A stretch of 64,000 bases of DNA from Ascaris suum (GCA_013433145.1 CM024182.1:62001-126000); one strand, 5' to 3'; counted from the stretch's first letter, positions 1-11,128 are shown. The notes: generated by a model not told the origin, from the letters alone. Numbers and translations: made by a program.

Positions 1-1720
1 ATTTTATTTTGGTTTTATTTTTAATTAGTTTTATTTTGATTTAGTTTATTTATTTTAGTTATATTTTACATTAGTTTTATTTTATTTTAGTTCATTTTAT
101 TATTTTTATTTTATTTTTATTTTATTTGTACTAGTTTTTATTTTACTTTGGTTTTATTTTATTTTAGAGTTATTTTTATTTAGTTTTATTTATTTTAATT
201 TTATTTTAGTTTTATTTATTTTATTTTATTTTATTTTACTTTTATTTTATTTGTTTTTATTTTATTTTAGTTTTATTTTATTTAGTTTTTTTTTATTTTA
301 AGTTAGCTTATTTATTTTAGTTTTATCTCTTTTAGTTATTTTTATTTTTGGTCTTAGTTTATATTTAATTTAGTTTTATTTTATTTAGTTTTATTTTATT
401 TTAGTTTTATTTTATTTTAGTTTAATTTTAGTTTAATTTTATTTTATTAGTTTTATTTTCTTTTTAAGTTTTATTATATTTTAGGTTTATTTTATTTTAT
501 TTTATTTTATTTTAGTTTTATTTATTTTAGTTTTATTTTATTTTATTTTTTATTTTATTTTAGTTTTATTTTACATTATTTTATTTTATTTATTTTATTT
601 CTTTTAGTTTTATTTATTTTAGTTTTTTTTTATTTTTAGTTTTATTTTATTTTAGTTTTATTTTATTTTTTTTTATTTTAGTTTTTATTTTATTTGTATA
701 TTTTATTTTAGTTTTATATTATGTTTTAGTTTTATTTTATTACTTTTATTTTGTTTTTGTTTTATTTTATTTAGTTTTATTTTAGTTTAGTTTTATTTTA
801 TTTTAGTTTTATTTTACATTAGTTTTATTTTATTTTGGTTTTATTTTGTTTTATTTTAGTTTTTTATTTTATTTTAGTTTTATTTTATTTTAGTTTTTTA
901 TTTTTTTTAGTTATATTTTATTTTTATTTTTTATTTATTTTAGTTTTTATTTTACATTAGTTTTATTTTATTTTGGTTTTATTTATTTTATGGTTATGTT
1001 TTAGTTTTATTTATTTAAGTTTTATTTTAATTTAGTTTTATTTTATTTTGGTTTTGTTTTAATTTAGCTTTATTTTTTTGGTTTAATTTGTTTAGTACTT
1101 TAGTTTTATTTTACTTTTTTTGTTATTATTTTAATTTAGCTTTATTTATTTTAGTTTTATTTTATTTTATTTTATTTTATTTTATTCTGTTTTAGTTTTA
1201 TTTTATTTTACTTTTATTTTATTTTGTTTTATTTTATTTTGTTTTAGTTTTATTTTATTTAGTTTTTATTTTTTATTTTAGTTTTATTTTTATTTAGTTT
1301 TTATTTTATTTTATTTTATTTTTTTTGGTTTTCTTTTATTTTGGTTTTATTTTATTTTAGTTTTATTCCTTTTTTGTTTTTATTCTATTTTTGGTTTTAT
1401 TTTATTTCAGTGTTATTTATTAGTATTTATTTTACATTTGTTTTATTTTATTTTAGTTTTATTTTGTTTTATTTTTAATTTTGTATTAGTTTTATTTTGA
1501 TTTTGTTTTATTTGATTTTAGTTTTATTTGTTTTAGTTTTCTTTTTCTTTAGTTTTATTTTATTTTAAGTTTTCTTTTACTTGGTTTTATTTATTTTAGT
1601 TTTATTTTATTTTGGTTTTATTTTATTTAAGCTTTATTTTATTCTGTTTAAGTTTCATTATTGTTTAGTTTTATTTTTGTTTAAGTTGAATTGGCAGGTT
1701 TTCTATTACTTTTATTATTA
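1..1720. repeat. TTTTA / TTTTAG low-complexity satellite
   Basis: The + strand is almost entirely T, A and scattered G, built from irregular TTTTA and TTTTAG words (for example TTTTATTTTAG) with hardly any C. The period drifts because of frequent one-base insertions and losses. No frame looks coding. It starts before the window, so its full length is unknown. The strong strand asymmetry is the only clear property. Confidence 0.9.
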
Positions 1721-1933
1721 GCTTTTGTTGTAGTTAGTGATTAGTTTCATATTTGGTTTTATTATTAGTTTCGCTTTATTATTAGTCTACTTTTATTATT
1801 AATTTGGTTTTATTGCGAGCAAATTTCATCATTACCTTAATATTATTATAAGTTAAGTTTTATTATTAGTTTAGTTTAGTTGTGTGGTTAGATAGGTTTT
1901 TTTGTTGGTGTGTTATATGCGTGGACATATGCG

Positions 1934-1967
1934 GATATATATAAATATATATATATATATAAAATAT

Positions 1968-2001
<34 letters not shown>

Positions 2002-2030
2002 TATATTATAAATATATATATATATATATT
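1934..2030. repeat. (TA)n microsatellite, interrupted
   Basis: Alternating AT with a few AA interruptions. A small open frame crossing it (1902-2192) is mostly Tyr/Ile from TA repeats and is not a gene. Confidence 0.9.
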
Positions 2031-2335
2031 CTTGTGCTCGGTTTTGTAAGGGAAGATTGCCTCTATAAAAATGTATTCTTTACGAGTGATCTTCCTTTGC
2101 AGGTGGTCTCCTCTGTTGAAATCAGTTTCGTGGGCGTAGCGACCGTCTTGATTCCTCATTGGGGTAACAACTTGTATGCCGACACTGTTTGATCTTCATT
2201 CTTATCTCATCCGTATTGGTTGTGACCTATCTTGCCTTCGGCATTGTAGCCGTCGATGTGATGGCTTGCGGCCTCGGTTGCTGATCAATATATTTGGTGA
2301 TTCAGTACTGATCGTCGTGAGTCCTGCAACTTATT
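2031..2335. other. Complex-sequence island inside the T-rich repeat
   Basis: About 300 bases of normal composition between two T-rich blocks. It contains a CTTTGCAG acceptor-like site near 2100 followed by an open stretch, but no recognisable protein. It could be an insertion into the satellite or an unexpanded remnant. I assign no function. Confidence 0.4.
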
Positions 2336-2884
2336 ATTATTTATATTATTAGTTTTATTGTAAGCTTTTTTTATTAGATTTTTTACTAATTTTGTTGTAT
2401 TGTTTGCATTTGTTCTTTTTCTATTTTAGTTTTATTATTTTTTTAGTTTTATGATTGGTTTAGTTTTATTATCGATTTAATTGAACTGTTAGTTTTGTTA
2501 TGTTATCGTTTAGTTTTATCACAATTTTGAGTTTATTATTCCTTTAATTTTGTTATTAGTTTTGTTTTATTGTTAGTTTGGTTTTCGTGTTACTTATCTA
2601 TATTATTAGTTTAGATGAATTATTTGTTTGGATCTAGTTTAGTTTTGTTTGATTATGATTTAGTTTTATTATTAGTTTTTTGTTACTATCAGTTTAGCTT
2701 TCTGACTAGTTTTGTTTTATTATGAGTTTACTAAGACTATCAGTTTCAGTTTGTTATTAGTTTTGTCTTTTTATTCGATTATTCTTATTATTCGTTTAGT
2801 TGAATCATTAGTTTTGCTATTAGTTTTTTTACTAGACTTAGTATTCGTTTATTAACTGTTTTATTGTTAGTTTTATTTGTTTTT

Positions 2885-2946
2885 CAGTTTCAAAGTTTAA
2901 AATCTGCGATGAACGGATAAGCAAACAGACGGGCGGACAAGTACAC
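2885..2946 (+). repeat. Left terminal inverted repeat
   Basis: 62-bp arm of the MITE-like element. It differs from the right arm at three transition-type positions. Confidence 0.85.
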
Positions 2947-3260
2947 AAAATACCTAGGCAATATACTTCATTTTAATCCAACTCCTACTTATCGCTTCAT
3001 TTGTGTTTTGCAACCAAATACCATTATCGCCCATGAGATGAAGTGCGAATTGAGGACTGTTAGGTGCATTGACATATCCGCCTTTGACAACTAGTGGCCA
3101 CAAATTTGAGACTCAGATTTGGGTCTAGATCAGACTTTATGTCGTGATTTATTGTCATTACTCAGATTTAGGTATGAAGTAAGATTTTAGCACATTTATA
3201 CATTTCCACAAGTTTGCACTTCCGAACCACATTATGGCGAAGCCACGTAGGTGTACACTC

Positions 3261-3322
3261 GTGTACTTGTCCGCCCGTCTGTCTGCTTATCCGTTTATCG
3301 TAGATTTTAAACTTTGAAACTG
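3261..3322 (-). repeat. Right terminal inverted repeat
   Basis: 62-bp arm matching 2885-2946 in reverse complement, ending in ...CTTTGAAACTG. Confidence 0.85.
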
Positions 3323-4621
3323 CTGATGCTAGAATTGCGTTTAGTGGATGTAATCGTCGTAGAAGTCTCTGCGCTCTCCTTCAAGTTCGCGCGCGGTCAT
3401 TCAAAAACTTAAGTGGACCAAAATTTTATCGAAGATTATCCACGGCGGATGTAATAAATCGATAAGAATTATTAAATCATTTTGAATCTTTAGCGAATTG
3501 CAATTGCAGATATAGTTTCGGGTTCGGCTCTCGATTCGAATCGGTCATGTCGCGTGTATTACCTGCGAAGCAAACTCTCAGTGATATGCGATGGCATTCA
3601 CTACTTATTACCAGGTTTTTTCGATCATTTTAAATTCGTGCTGTAAATTTTATTTTTCGTTTTGGGTAGGAATAATGACATGTTGGTGAGGTAGAACTTA
3701 ATAATCAAATTATAATTTAGAGTCGCTTCCTCGTCATTAATTAATTCATTAGTTGCAACAACTAGACGTTCAGTAAGGAAAACGCAAAAGAGTGAAATAA
3801 TCTGTGATTGATCTCTCTTTACTTTGATAACTTTATAATTAAAAGAATTTCTCACTTTTTTGAATAACCGCTCAGCCACGAGGCTTCTTCATACGGCAAA
3901 GTTACTTGTTGTTGATTGTTTATACTGGCTCAAAACAAGTTTCTCATTGCATTTTCAAGCAAAAAGCTTCATACACTTAATAAAACTGAAGCAATTATTC
4001 TTCACAATAATGGCATGCTACCAGTAAAAGTGACGGAGCTCTTCCTAGAAAAATTGGATTAGTATTGAACCAGTGATAAGATATCATAAAATCTTTTATA
4101 TAGCGATCGTGAAATTGATATTTTAATAACATCCTTGCGGAAAATTTTAAAATGCCTACGCTTAATTTATCAGATTTTTTTTTTTGAGGTCGCAGCCTTT
4201 TTAATCGTCCGTTATTGACCATGTTTGGTCATTTTTTATCTAGTCCCAGTTGCCTTTAAACGATTGCTAAATGAATTGATGAGTATGCCTCCTTCTTTAA
4301 TTAATCGGATTTGCAGAACACAGTAAATGGCGAACATCATATATTGATCGATAATACGAGCTCTATGATGGACAATGTGAGGGACACGTGGCTAGACTAG
4401 AACGACAGTTGTTAATCGGCGGTCTCCCTCCCGGCATGCCGTTATCACCGAGGTAATCAGGCTATCCATAAAACATATATCATGCGGTCCAACACTTTTT
4501 ATATGCGTTATGGGCATGCTTGTGTAATAAGTCCAATGTATGCGTAAAGTCTTTCGTATGGGCTTTCTCGCTATCTGAAAAGAGGCTCTACGATGAATGG
4601 GAAAAATGTGGCGTAGTGAAA

Positions 4622-4803
4622 TTTTCATAAATTGCTCCCATGTTTAAAATTTGCATCTTGAAGTTTAAATTGCTCCCATAAATTGCAGTTTTGAAGTAAA
4701 TTGAAGTAAAGTATCTTGAAGTAAATGGCAGTTTGAAGTAAATCACTTGAAGTAAATTGCTCCCATAAATTGCAGTTTAAAATATTTGCATCTTGAAGCA
4801 TCA
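4622..4803. repeat. Local imperfect repeats (TTGCTCCCATAAATTGCAG / CTTGAAGTAAA)
   Basis: The word ATTGCTCCCAT recurs three times, AAATTGCAGTTT twice, TTGCATCTTGAAG twice and TTGAAGTAAA several times, in an interleaved order. This looks like local slippage or nested duplication in noncoding DNA. Confidence 0.75.
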
Positions 4804-5394
4804 CAGAGTGGAATTCTCTGAGGCACTCATTCTCTTTATGCGTTTCACAAATTTTGCCCGAATGTAAGCAATTTTTTTTGTCGTTTAGTATTTGCTTGAT
4901 ATAGAAAGCGCGTGTTTCGCTCAGAGAGTGATATAAAATGAAGATTATTTAGAGAAAAATAAAGTTCCAAAGTTTGAAGTGGAGTTTGCATATTTTCGAC
5001 AAAAATCGGTCAATAGCAGTGCAGCTATGAGTGTGGCGATCATTATTAGTTGAAAGGCAGTGAAAAGCTCGGTGGCCTTCTTTTTCTATGCGTTAGTTTC
5101 ATATTTCGATTTCAAGGCCATAATTTCTCTTTGATAATTTCTTATTCGGTGGCTGTTCTTTCAGTTATGCAAACTGACGAAAATATAAGATGAAATCTTT
5201 TTATTTGCGATACGAATACAAAAACTTTGAGGAAGGGTGGAACGAGGACGAGGAAATTCGATGGTAAGGTTTAATCGAAATTTCGAGACACTTGTAAAAC
5301 GATGTTTTTCGATAGTTTTTTACTTGTGATCGATGTGTTCTATGAACATTTTTAGAAATAGCAACATATATAACCTATGTTTTTGTAATTTCAG

Positions 5395-5533
5395 TGTAGT
5401 TTTCGTGGCACGTTTTGCTATTCCTAGTGATGTGAAAATACTTTGCAAATCCAACGTAGTTTCCAGAGTAAAAGATGTAATGGACTGTTCGATTCTCTAC
5501 GCTGATGACGTCTTCCGCCAAAGCACAGAATAA
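5395..5533 (+). CDS. Possible terminal exon, unknown protein
   Basis: A TGTAATTTCAG acceptor is followed by an open stretch of about 46 codons (VVFVARFAIPSDVKIL... then CSILYADDVFRQSTE) ending in TAG. Codon content is more even than in the surrounding DNA. I recognise no domain, and no upstream exon can be paired with it. It may be chance. Confidence 0.22.
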
Positions 5534-6392
5534 TCACTTCGTCATAAGTAGGCAGTTTGCTAATATAGCAGAATAAATTTTCCATTTCTTCGAGAAAGTT
5601 ATCAAAATCATACGCATGTAATTAGTAAATGTGATTGGAGAATTTTCCGTTACTTGTAGTTAAATATCGCCGATAATGAATTGATCGTGTATGGATGTCA
5701 AGCGAAATAACACGACAAGATCGTATGGAATATCGATGTGCTATTGTCAGTGAGAATGGCAACCGTAGTGTGAGCACGTTTTTTGCAAACTAGAGGTTGG
5801 TGACTACTGTTACATTTACTTTTTAATGATAAAATATTTCTGTGATATTTTAGTAAGACCGACGTTCATAGTAGAAATTCTAAAATCTTTCATTGTCAAC
5901 AATGGAAATTTGTCAATGAATGGAAACAGTGATTGCATCTAGTTCCGTTTTTCTAGTTTCGGACATGAAAGCACGTCATGTTGAAAGAACTTTGTATTTT
6001 CTCTGTAGGGATCGCAATGCAGTTCCATTTTTTGGCGGTTGTATCTGACATCACTGGCTCGTAATTTTCGGTTTTTGTTAAATTTTAGCTCTATAGCATC
6101 TATTTCTATTATATACTATTTTTCATGTTTCTGCTCATTATTGCTGACAATTTCTATGTGATAGATTTGTTGAATACAAGCCATATTTCTGCTTGATTAG
6201 TATGCAATAGATCAGAAAAGGCCTACACAGAAAAATTTTTGCGATTGCGAACTTCAAATGACAATCTTTGATGCACAGTAGAGAGATGCTGAGTGTAGCT
6301 CCTATTCTATACGAAATTCTTTCCTGCTCAAAGTGGCAGGATTTAAAACAGTTATTTCAATTATATCGTTATTATAGGAAGCGTTTTCTTAG

Positions 6393-6574
6393 GGCGCTGT
6401 TTCCGTTCCTTTGGAAATCGAAATGAATTTGAAGAGCCGACGCCGCAAATAACATCAGTCAGGAATGAATCGGTGGCAGTGGTTACGGCAACTTTTCTTC
6501 ATTGCACAACACAACTGAAGATTCCTACCATTCAACGCATACGTGGTGGCAACGTTATCGTCAACTCCGATTGA
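6393..6574 (+). pseudogene. Possible Ig A-B strand exon (copy 1)
   Basis: After a TTTTCTTAG acceptor an open frame reads EFEEPTPQITSVRNESVAVV followed by TATFLHC, then stops at TGA 6572-6574. The Pro-rich start, the run to ATF and the Cys fit the first strands of an intracellular muscle-type Ig domain, but the later strands are not found in frame. The same sequence lies at 21493-21674, 36607-36788 and 51713-51894. Chance resemblance is possible. Confidence 0.33.
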
Positions 6575-9400
6575 GCGGTTCGTGCATAAATTTGCAATGC
6601 TTTAGTATTCGTTTGTGATGAAAAAACGCTATAGAATTGAAGGTATAAACTTTAATAAGTGCAAATAGCGGTGTAGAAGAGTTTTTTTTTGCTAATGAAG
6701 TTTCGAATCATTGCAGAAACATTACTTAGCTCTTATCAACACATAGTCAATTGTCGTCTTGAGCACAAAAGTAAATGCTAGTCTGTGGATTTGCTCGTGA
6801 GGCGACAACTGATTGCGAATTGTTTTAGAAAATTCACCTCCATGTTTAACATGAACTGATCTCGTTGGCCGCTCACTTCGTCGCAACAACCAAGTGGCAA
6901 AAATGGCAACACGAAATTCCCCAAAACATTCCGTTCTATATGAAAGTTTTTAAAACCTTTATATTGCATTTTAGATTTACGTTTCGTTGATACACTTCAC
7001 TACATTCGTTTGTTTATTTATGTTCTGTTAGCCGCTTCTGCTTATTATTTCATTTCATTATGTTAGGTTTTCAGACATTATTATCCCTCTTATATTTATT
7101 TATATTCATATTTATGATTATATTATGTTAACACAAACTTGTGTTTATGGTGAGCGCACAAAATGTCGCGCTAGTTCATTTTTAATTTGTAATTTATATT
7201 TACTGTAAAACTGATATTTACTTGCAAGACCGCATTATGTGTTACCACAAACTTCTATAGTTCAGACGAACTGCAAGGAAATGTTTTTGAGCCAAAAATC
7301 TATCCTCGTTCTTTTCACTACCACGTATTTGTATCAGATGAGCCATCCAATGAAAATATGGTCATTTCCGTGTTTCTATCTATTTTTCAAATTTGCTCTC
7401 CCCTTATTTTTTTTTTGAATTTCTGAGGGCGTCGATCATTTCTTCATATTTTATCCATTGTAATAGAACGTGTTACTGCATTGTGTGTTGAGAATTCTCA
7501 ATGCCTAGACGAGCAGAGAAATTCTTTCTATTGCAACGTCACTGGCATATTGCACTCTGCTAAACGTATCTTTTTTTTCGTTCAATGACGCCAATGCCTG
7601 ATTGCTCTACATAAACGAAATCAAATACGCTCCCCAACTAACATTCGATCGCATTTCATTCATTCACTCTTGTTTGTTTGGTATCACTCGTGTGTCGATG
7701 TGTATTTTCTATGCGTTTAATTTTGCAATGAGGAAAGCGCTGCCGGCTGCGCAAGTTTACTGCATATAGTTGCACTTAAATGTATAATATTTTGTATCAG
7801 TGCGCCACACTCATTTACAAAGGCTTTTAGAGGAAGTGATGGCAATGAATTCGAATTGAATTTCATTTGGCTATATGCGCAAATGCGCAACCGGCGCGGT
7901 CATCTTCTTGCTCGTGTTTTATATATGAATGGTCCCATTATCATAGAATGTCGATGTTGTACTATCTTATATTGTATTATTTCATGATCATTTTGAAGGA
8001 TCGAATCATCCAGGATAATGAGGGATGAAATGAGGATTTGTGAAGGTGATCGTTTCATGTGAAAGATGGGTTATTCATAAGAGTAAAGGCGCAGCTCCTT
8101 TTCGGGTTGTCCTCTTAGAAGAAGCTTTTTCGTAGATGACGACGAATTATCGCGCTGTTCAGTTTATCCTCCGCTGCAGTTTCTACTATAAAAAAGGAAT
8201 TTGTCGGTGAAAATGTGCCATTGCCTCAGGCGTTAATGCGAACCCAGTTATTGCAATGAACGGTTGAAAAACCGATTATATGGCACTGAGCTGCTTGTAT
8301 CAAACGGCTGATCTAGCTAAAACTGTGGAACAAGTGGGTGGAAATGACAAGATTTCATGTCTGTGTCCATATCATCAATAATACACTGTATCGTAAGTGT
8401 ACAAGTTTCTGATACAGATGAAACCTCACATTTATAGCTGTTTATTTCTCGGCTTGTGGCTAGTGCTCTAAATCGAATAATCCGTGAGTTGTTCACAGAG
8501 CATTTCATAAGTACTCAGCTGCCTCTCCTTCATATTAAACTAACGACTTCTTTGTATTACAAAATATTTAGAGATTTTTTTTTCGTTTGATATCAAAACT
8601 ATCTTCTGTTATGGGATATTCATGTGAGCACCAGTCACCTGTTTCTTTACAGTTGACTGCAGACTTAAATATTTATACATCGTTTAATTACAGGTGATTT
8701 CATCGTAAAAGAACACCGAATCCGAATCACGTTGGCAATTATCGGTCGCGGCCAATGAGCGTAAAACAAACACTTTAAAATGAACTTGATAATCTTCTAG
8801 GCGTATCGCTCAACTACAGTCCAAGAAGAGAGGCATACATGAGAAGATAGAAGAGGTGACGAGAATTCGCATAACGCTCATTAAGAAAATTGAAGTCGTT
8901 AGTTAAAACCTTTTTTTGCCATTTAGAAGGGCACTGATAGGATTCCCATCGATCCTTAACATGTTTCCTAGTGTAGAGTAATCATACGTTACGACTTTTG
9001 ACACATATGTCAATTTCTAGAGTAATGACTTAATAACAATACTTTACGGTAGCCGTTTACAGTAATTCGCAATTAGAAGCACAATTTGCAGTAACCATTC
9101 TCTGAATTATAGAGGGAACTTACCGTTCTATTGCCCATAGGTTTCTATTCAAAGCTGTATAGTGTTGAGCGGTGAATGCTTGCACTCATCTTGACATAAG
9201 TTTAACCTCAACACGATTTTATACATGATATTAACCTTGCATGAATGCTTGAAGTGCACTAAATATGAATAGTCTTGCTTTAATTGAGAAGAAGATTTGT
9301 ATCAAAAATAGAGTGAAATTCAATCATTGAGCACTGTCGTGTAGACAAGCGCAAAAATGATTCTCAAACAGCATTGAACAATAGCTTATTAATTTATAGG
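6575..9400. other. Intron-like or intergenic AT-rich DNA (copy 1)
   Basis: No supported gene. It holds short spurious frames on both strands (6778-6969 and 8317-8508, minus) and homopolymer runs. A 73-codon frame is open in copies 2-4 but broken here (see 23141-23362). Equivalent stretches follow in each copy. Confidence 0.6.
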
Positions 9401-9411
9401 TGTGATTGGAA

Positions 9412-9510
9412 ATTCGAAGCGGAAAGAAATTTGCTATCGCGGAGGGCGCGAAATTCCATTTTATCGATGCATTCGGATTAAAGGAGGTCCTTTGACTTTT
9501 CAGGTATAAT
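9412..9510 (+). pseudogene. Possible exon upstream of the Ig exon d (copy 1)
   Basis: An AATTTATAG acceptor and a TTTTCAG/GTATAA donor-like end flank an open stretch (VIGNSKRKEICYRGG..., then GGPLTFQ). Composition is less AT-rich than the surroundings. No frame gives a convincing Ig strand, and it does not join the next exon in phase. Coding status is uncertain. Confidence 0.25.
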
Positions 9511-9639
9511 TGAATTTCTATTTTTCAGCGAATATTTTGAGTTTTAGCTAGGCACCTGATTACCTATTCACCTGAGTATCCCTTATCATTACTCCAATAT
9601 CGCATACTTTGAGGATGGAAAACTTCTGTTCGATGCGTA

Positions 9640-9840
9640 AATGTTTATATTTAATAATTATATTAAAAATATGAATGTAAAATATAAATGCGCCATCTTT
9701 ATATTTTGTATTTATTTTTTTAATACTTATATTTATATTTATAATTTGTATTTTTTTAATTTATTAATTAATATTAATACTTATAATTTATAATATTTAT
9801 AATATTTCTATTTTTAATAATTTTTTTAATATTCAACTTG
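9640..9840. repeat. AT-rich low-complexity tract
   Basis: A run of TTTATATTT and TAATATT words directly before the acceptor of exon d, present in all copies with little change. Confidence 0.7.
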
Positions 9841-9873
9841 CAAAATGTGTGAAAAATATGTGTTATATTGCAG

Positions 9874-10003
9874 AGCGAAAACAGAGTACAATCCTCACAC
9901 TGGCATTTGCCTATCGACCATACCTCAGATGTTCACTGACGATATTGGCGAGCGCACGTGTAAAGCGAATGACACAAACGGAGTGGGTGAAAGTTGTGCA
10001 CAT
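9874..10003 (+). pseudogene. Kettin/titin-type Ig exon d: D-G strands (copy 1)
   Basis: The exon lies between ATATTGCAG and GTAAGT. It reads AKTEYNPHTGICLSTIPQMF, then TDDIGERTCKANDTNGVGES and CAH. TDDIGxxTCKAxxxxGVGES is the E-F-G strand signature of an intracellular muscle Ig (I-set) domain. The Tyr normally two residues before the F-strand Cys is replaced by Arg here. It ends in phase 0 and joins exon e at 10767 exactly. Kettin consists of Ig domains separated by short linkers, which fits what follows. In the animal such a protein would cross-link actin near the Z-disc or dense body. The family is inferred from remembered patterns, not from a search. Confidence 0.7.
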
Positions 10004-10766
10004 GTAAGTTATTCGTCAATCTTTTATGCTGCAACAATCATGTCGTTTTAAATCTTATTGCGATTAGCACTAGGGGAATGAGCTTTTTTTGTTACTGGAT
10101 TATTTACTGCCATTATTAGTTTGTTGAGGTGTTCAGATGACGATATATATGAGGGATTTTTTCAAACATCGCTCTGAGGCCTCATGCAAGAAATTCCATT
10201 CATGTGGATCTTACTGTTTTTAACCTCTCTTGGTGTTTAAGGTACCGAGTTTATTCCTCTGAGAATAAGGGGTGATGTCGCATCGCGCATTGCTAGGCTG
10301 ATATTTGTCTGTCTTCATGCACCTTTTTGGGGACACTGTACTTTGTTCCTGTGAGAGGTTTATAAATGCTTGATAAACAGGATCGATTGCTTATGCAGAA
10401 AGCCACAGCTATGCAATTCGATACATATAGTTGATTGCTATGCTTGATTGATCTCCTTCTAAGCTTAGTTTTATTCTAATCGACCATGCCTTCATGTATT
10501 ATTGGCATTTAAATATTCCATGAAACGTGGAGCAAAGTTTAGCTGTACATGCGTTCGAATGATTTAAAAGCATATCCGTGGTTGAGGTATAGCCGCTTAA
10601 CGATTTTATTGCAGCAATTTGCTGCGCGAGATGTTCAGCATTGCTTCACTGTTTTTGAACAATGGGCAGCCGGCTGGTCGGATTGATTGATTCGCAGAGC
10701 TCATATATCATGTCATTTTAATGATGCAGCCCTTATTTGTCTATATCTTCATGCAGATATTTGCAG
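10004..10766. other. Intron between exons d and e (copy 1)
   Basis: It starts GTAAGT and ends ATTTGCAG with no internal coding signal. The frame at 10687-10896 is a wrong-frame shadow of exon e. Confidence 0.6.
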
Positions 10767-10872
10767 TTATTACCTCGCGACGAGTATAACAGATGGTTCC
10801 ACGATGAGTAATCGCAAATCGCAAAAGAGAGGAAGGATACGATGCTCGCTCAATCGCAACAAGCTCAACAAG
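10767..10872 (+). pseudogene. Kettin-type linker exon e with in-frame stop (copy 1)
   Basis: Continuing the phase-0 frame from exon d, it reads LLPRDEYNRWFHDE, a stop, then SQIAKERKDTMLAQSQQAQQ and one spare base before GTTCTA. The charged, Gln-rich helical stretch is the kind of inter-Ig linker found in kettin/sallimus proteins. The stop is TAA at 10809-10811. One change from CAA (Gln) would explain it, as Gln fits the context. Copy 1 keeps Arg (CGC) at the fourth residue; copies 2-4 have Cys (TGC), a CpG transition. The spare base joins exon g (2-base start) in phase. Confidence 0.7.
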
Positions 10873-11050
10873 GTTCTATTTTCTGCAACACAGTGAGGCA
10901 TTTCATTGTGAGGTGTTGTCCCCTATAGAATCATTTCCAATTCTATCTATCCGGGAATTGTTTTTCATCGAAGATAGATCAAATACTCGATGAGTTGTTA
11001 TTTTTTTCACTGGATAACTTGTTTCGGATAATCATTTATATTCTAAACAG

Positions 11051-11128
11051 GGTGATCGTGAAGTCTATGTCGCCAGCATTACAGCAAACAATTCCGTCTG
11101 TTCATCACTTGTTGATCCAGTTATCCTT
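11051..11128 (+). pseudogene. Possible Ig F-G strand remnant f (copy 1)
   Basis: After TCTAAACAG the frame reads GDREVYVASITANNSVCSSL then VDPVIL. DxEVYVxxITAxNSV resembles the F-G hairpin of a muscle Ig. It cannot join exon e in phase (it would give TGA at once) and has no GT donor at the expected end (CCAG/TTATCC). It looks like an orphan or decayed exon. In copies 2-4 (26156, 41271 and 56377 onward) one Ser is Pro. Confidence 0.45.

Larger units (their letters stand above)
1721..2884. repeat. Degenerate TTATTAG-type T-rich repeat
   Basis: This continues the satellite in a looser form, with recurring TTTTATTATTAGTTT words. It is interrupted by a (TA)n tract near 1934-2030 and by more ordinary sequence at about 2031-2335. 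The repeat resumes after that island and runs up to the left end of the inverted-repeat element at 2885. Confidence 0.75.
2885..3322. mobile_element. MITE-like element with 62-bp terminal inverted repeats
   Basis: The left end (2885-2946) begins CAGTTTCAAAGTTTAAAATC. The right end (3261-3322) is its reverse complement with 3 mismatches in 62 bases; both share the core ACAGACGGGCGGACAAGTAC. The whole element is 438 bp with about 314 bp between the repeats and no transposase frame, so it would be non-autonomous. I see no clear target-site duplication: the left flank is T-rich and the right flank reads CTGATGC. The superfamily is therefore undetermined. A long inverted repeat formed without transposition is the alternative. 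Confidence 0.8.
3323..6267. other. Single-copy left flank of the tandem array
   Basis: AT-rich sequence that does not recur in the window. Short open frames on both strands (for example 3625-3879, 3995-4222 and 4392-4628, all minus) show no recognisable domain. The only items noted are the local repeat at 4622-4803 and a doubtful exon at 5395-5533. The last bases before the array read ACAATC. Confidence 0.6.

Noticed and set aside
1902..2192. 96-codon frame crossing the TA tract
   Set aside because: Half of it is Tyr/Ile from (TA)n; the remainder matches nothing recognisable.
2885..3322. CRISPR-like or tRNA-like interpretation of the inverted repeats
   Set aside because: Only two copies in inverted orientation at the ends of one element. 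No spacer array and no cloverleaf.
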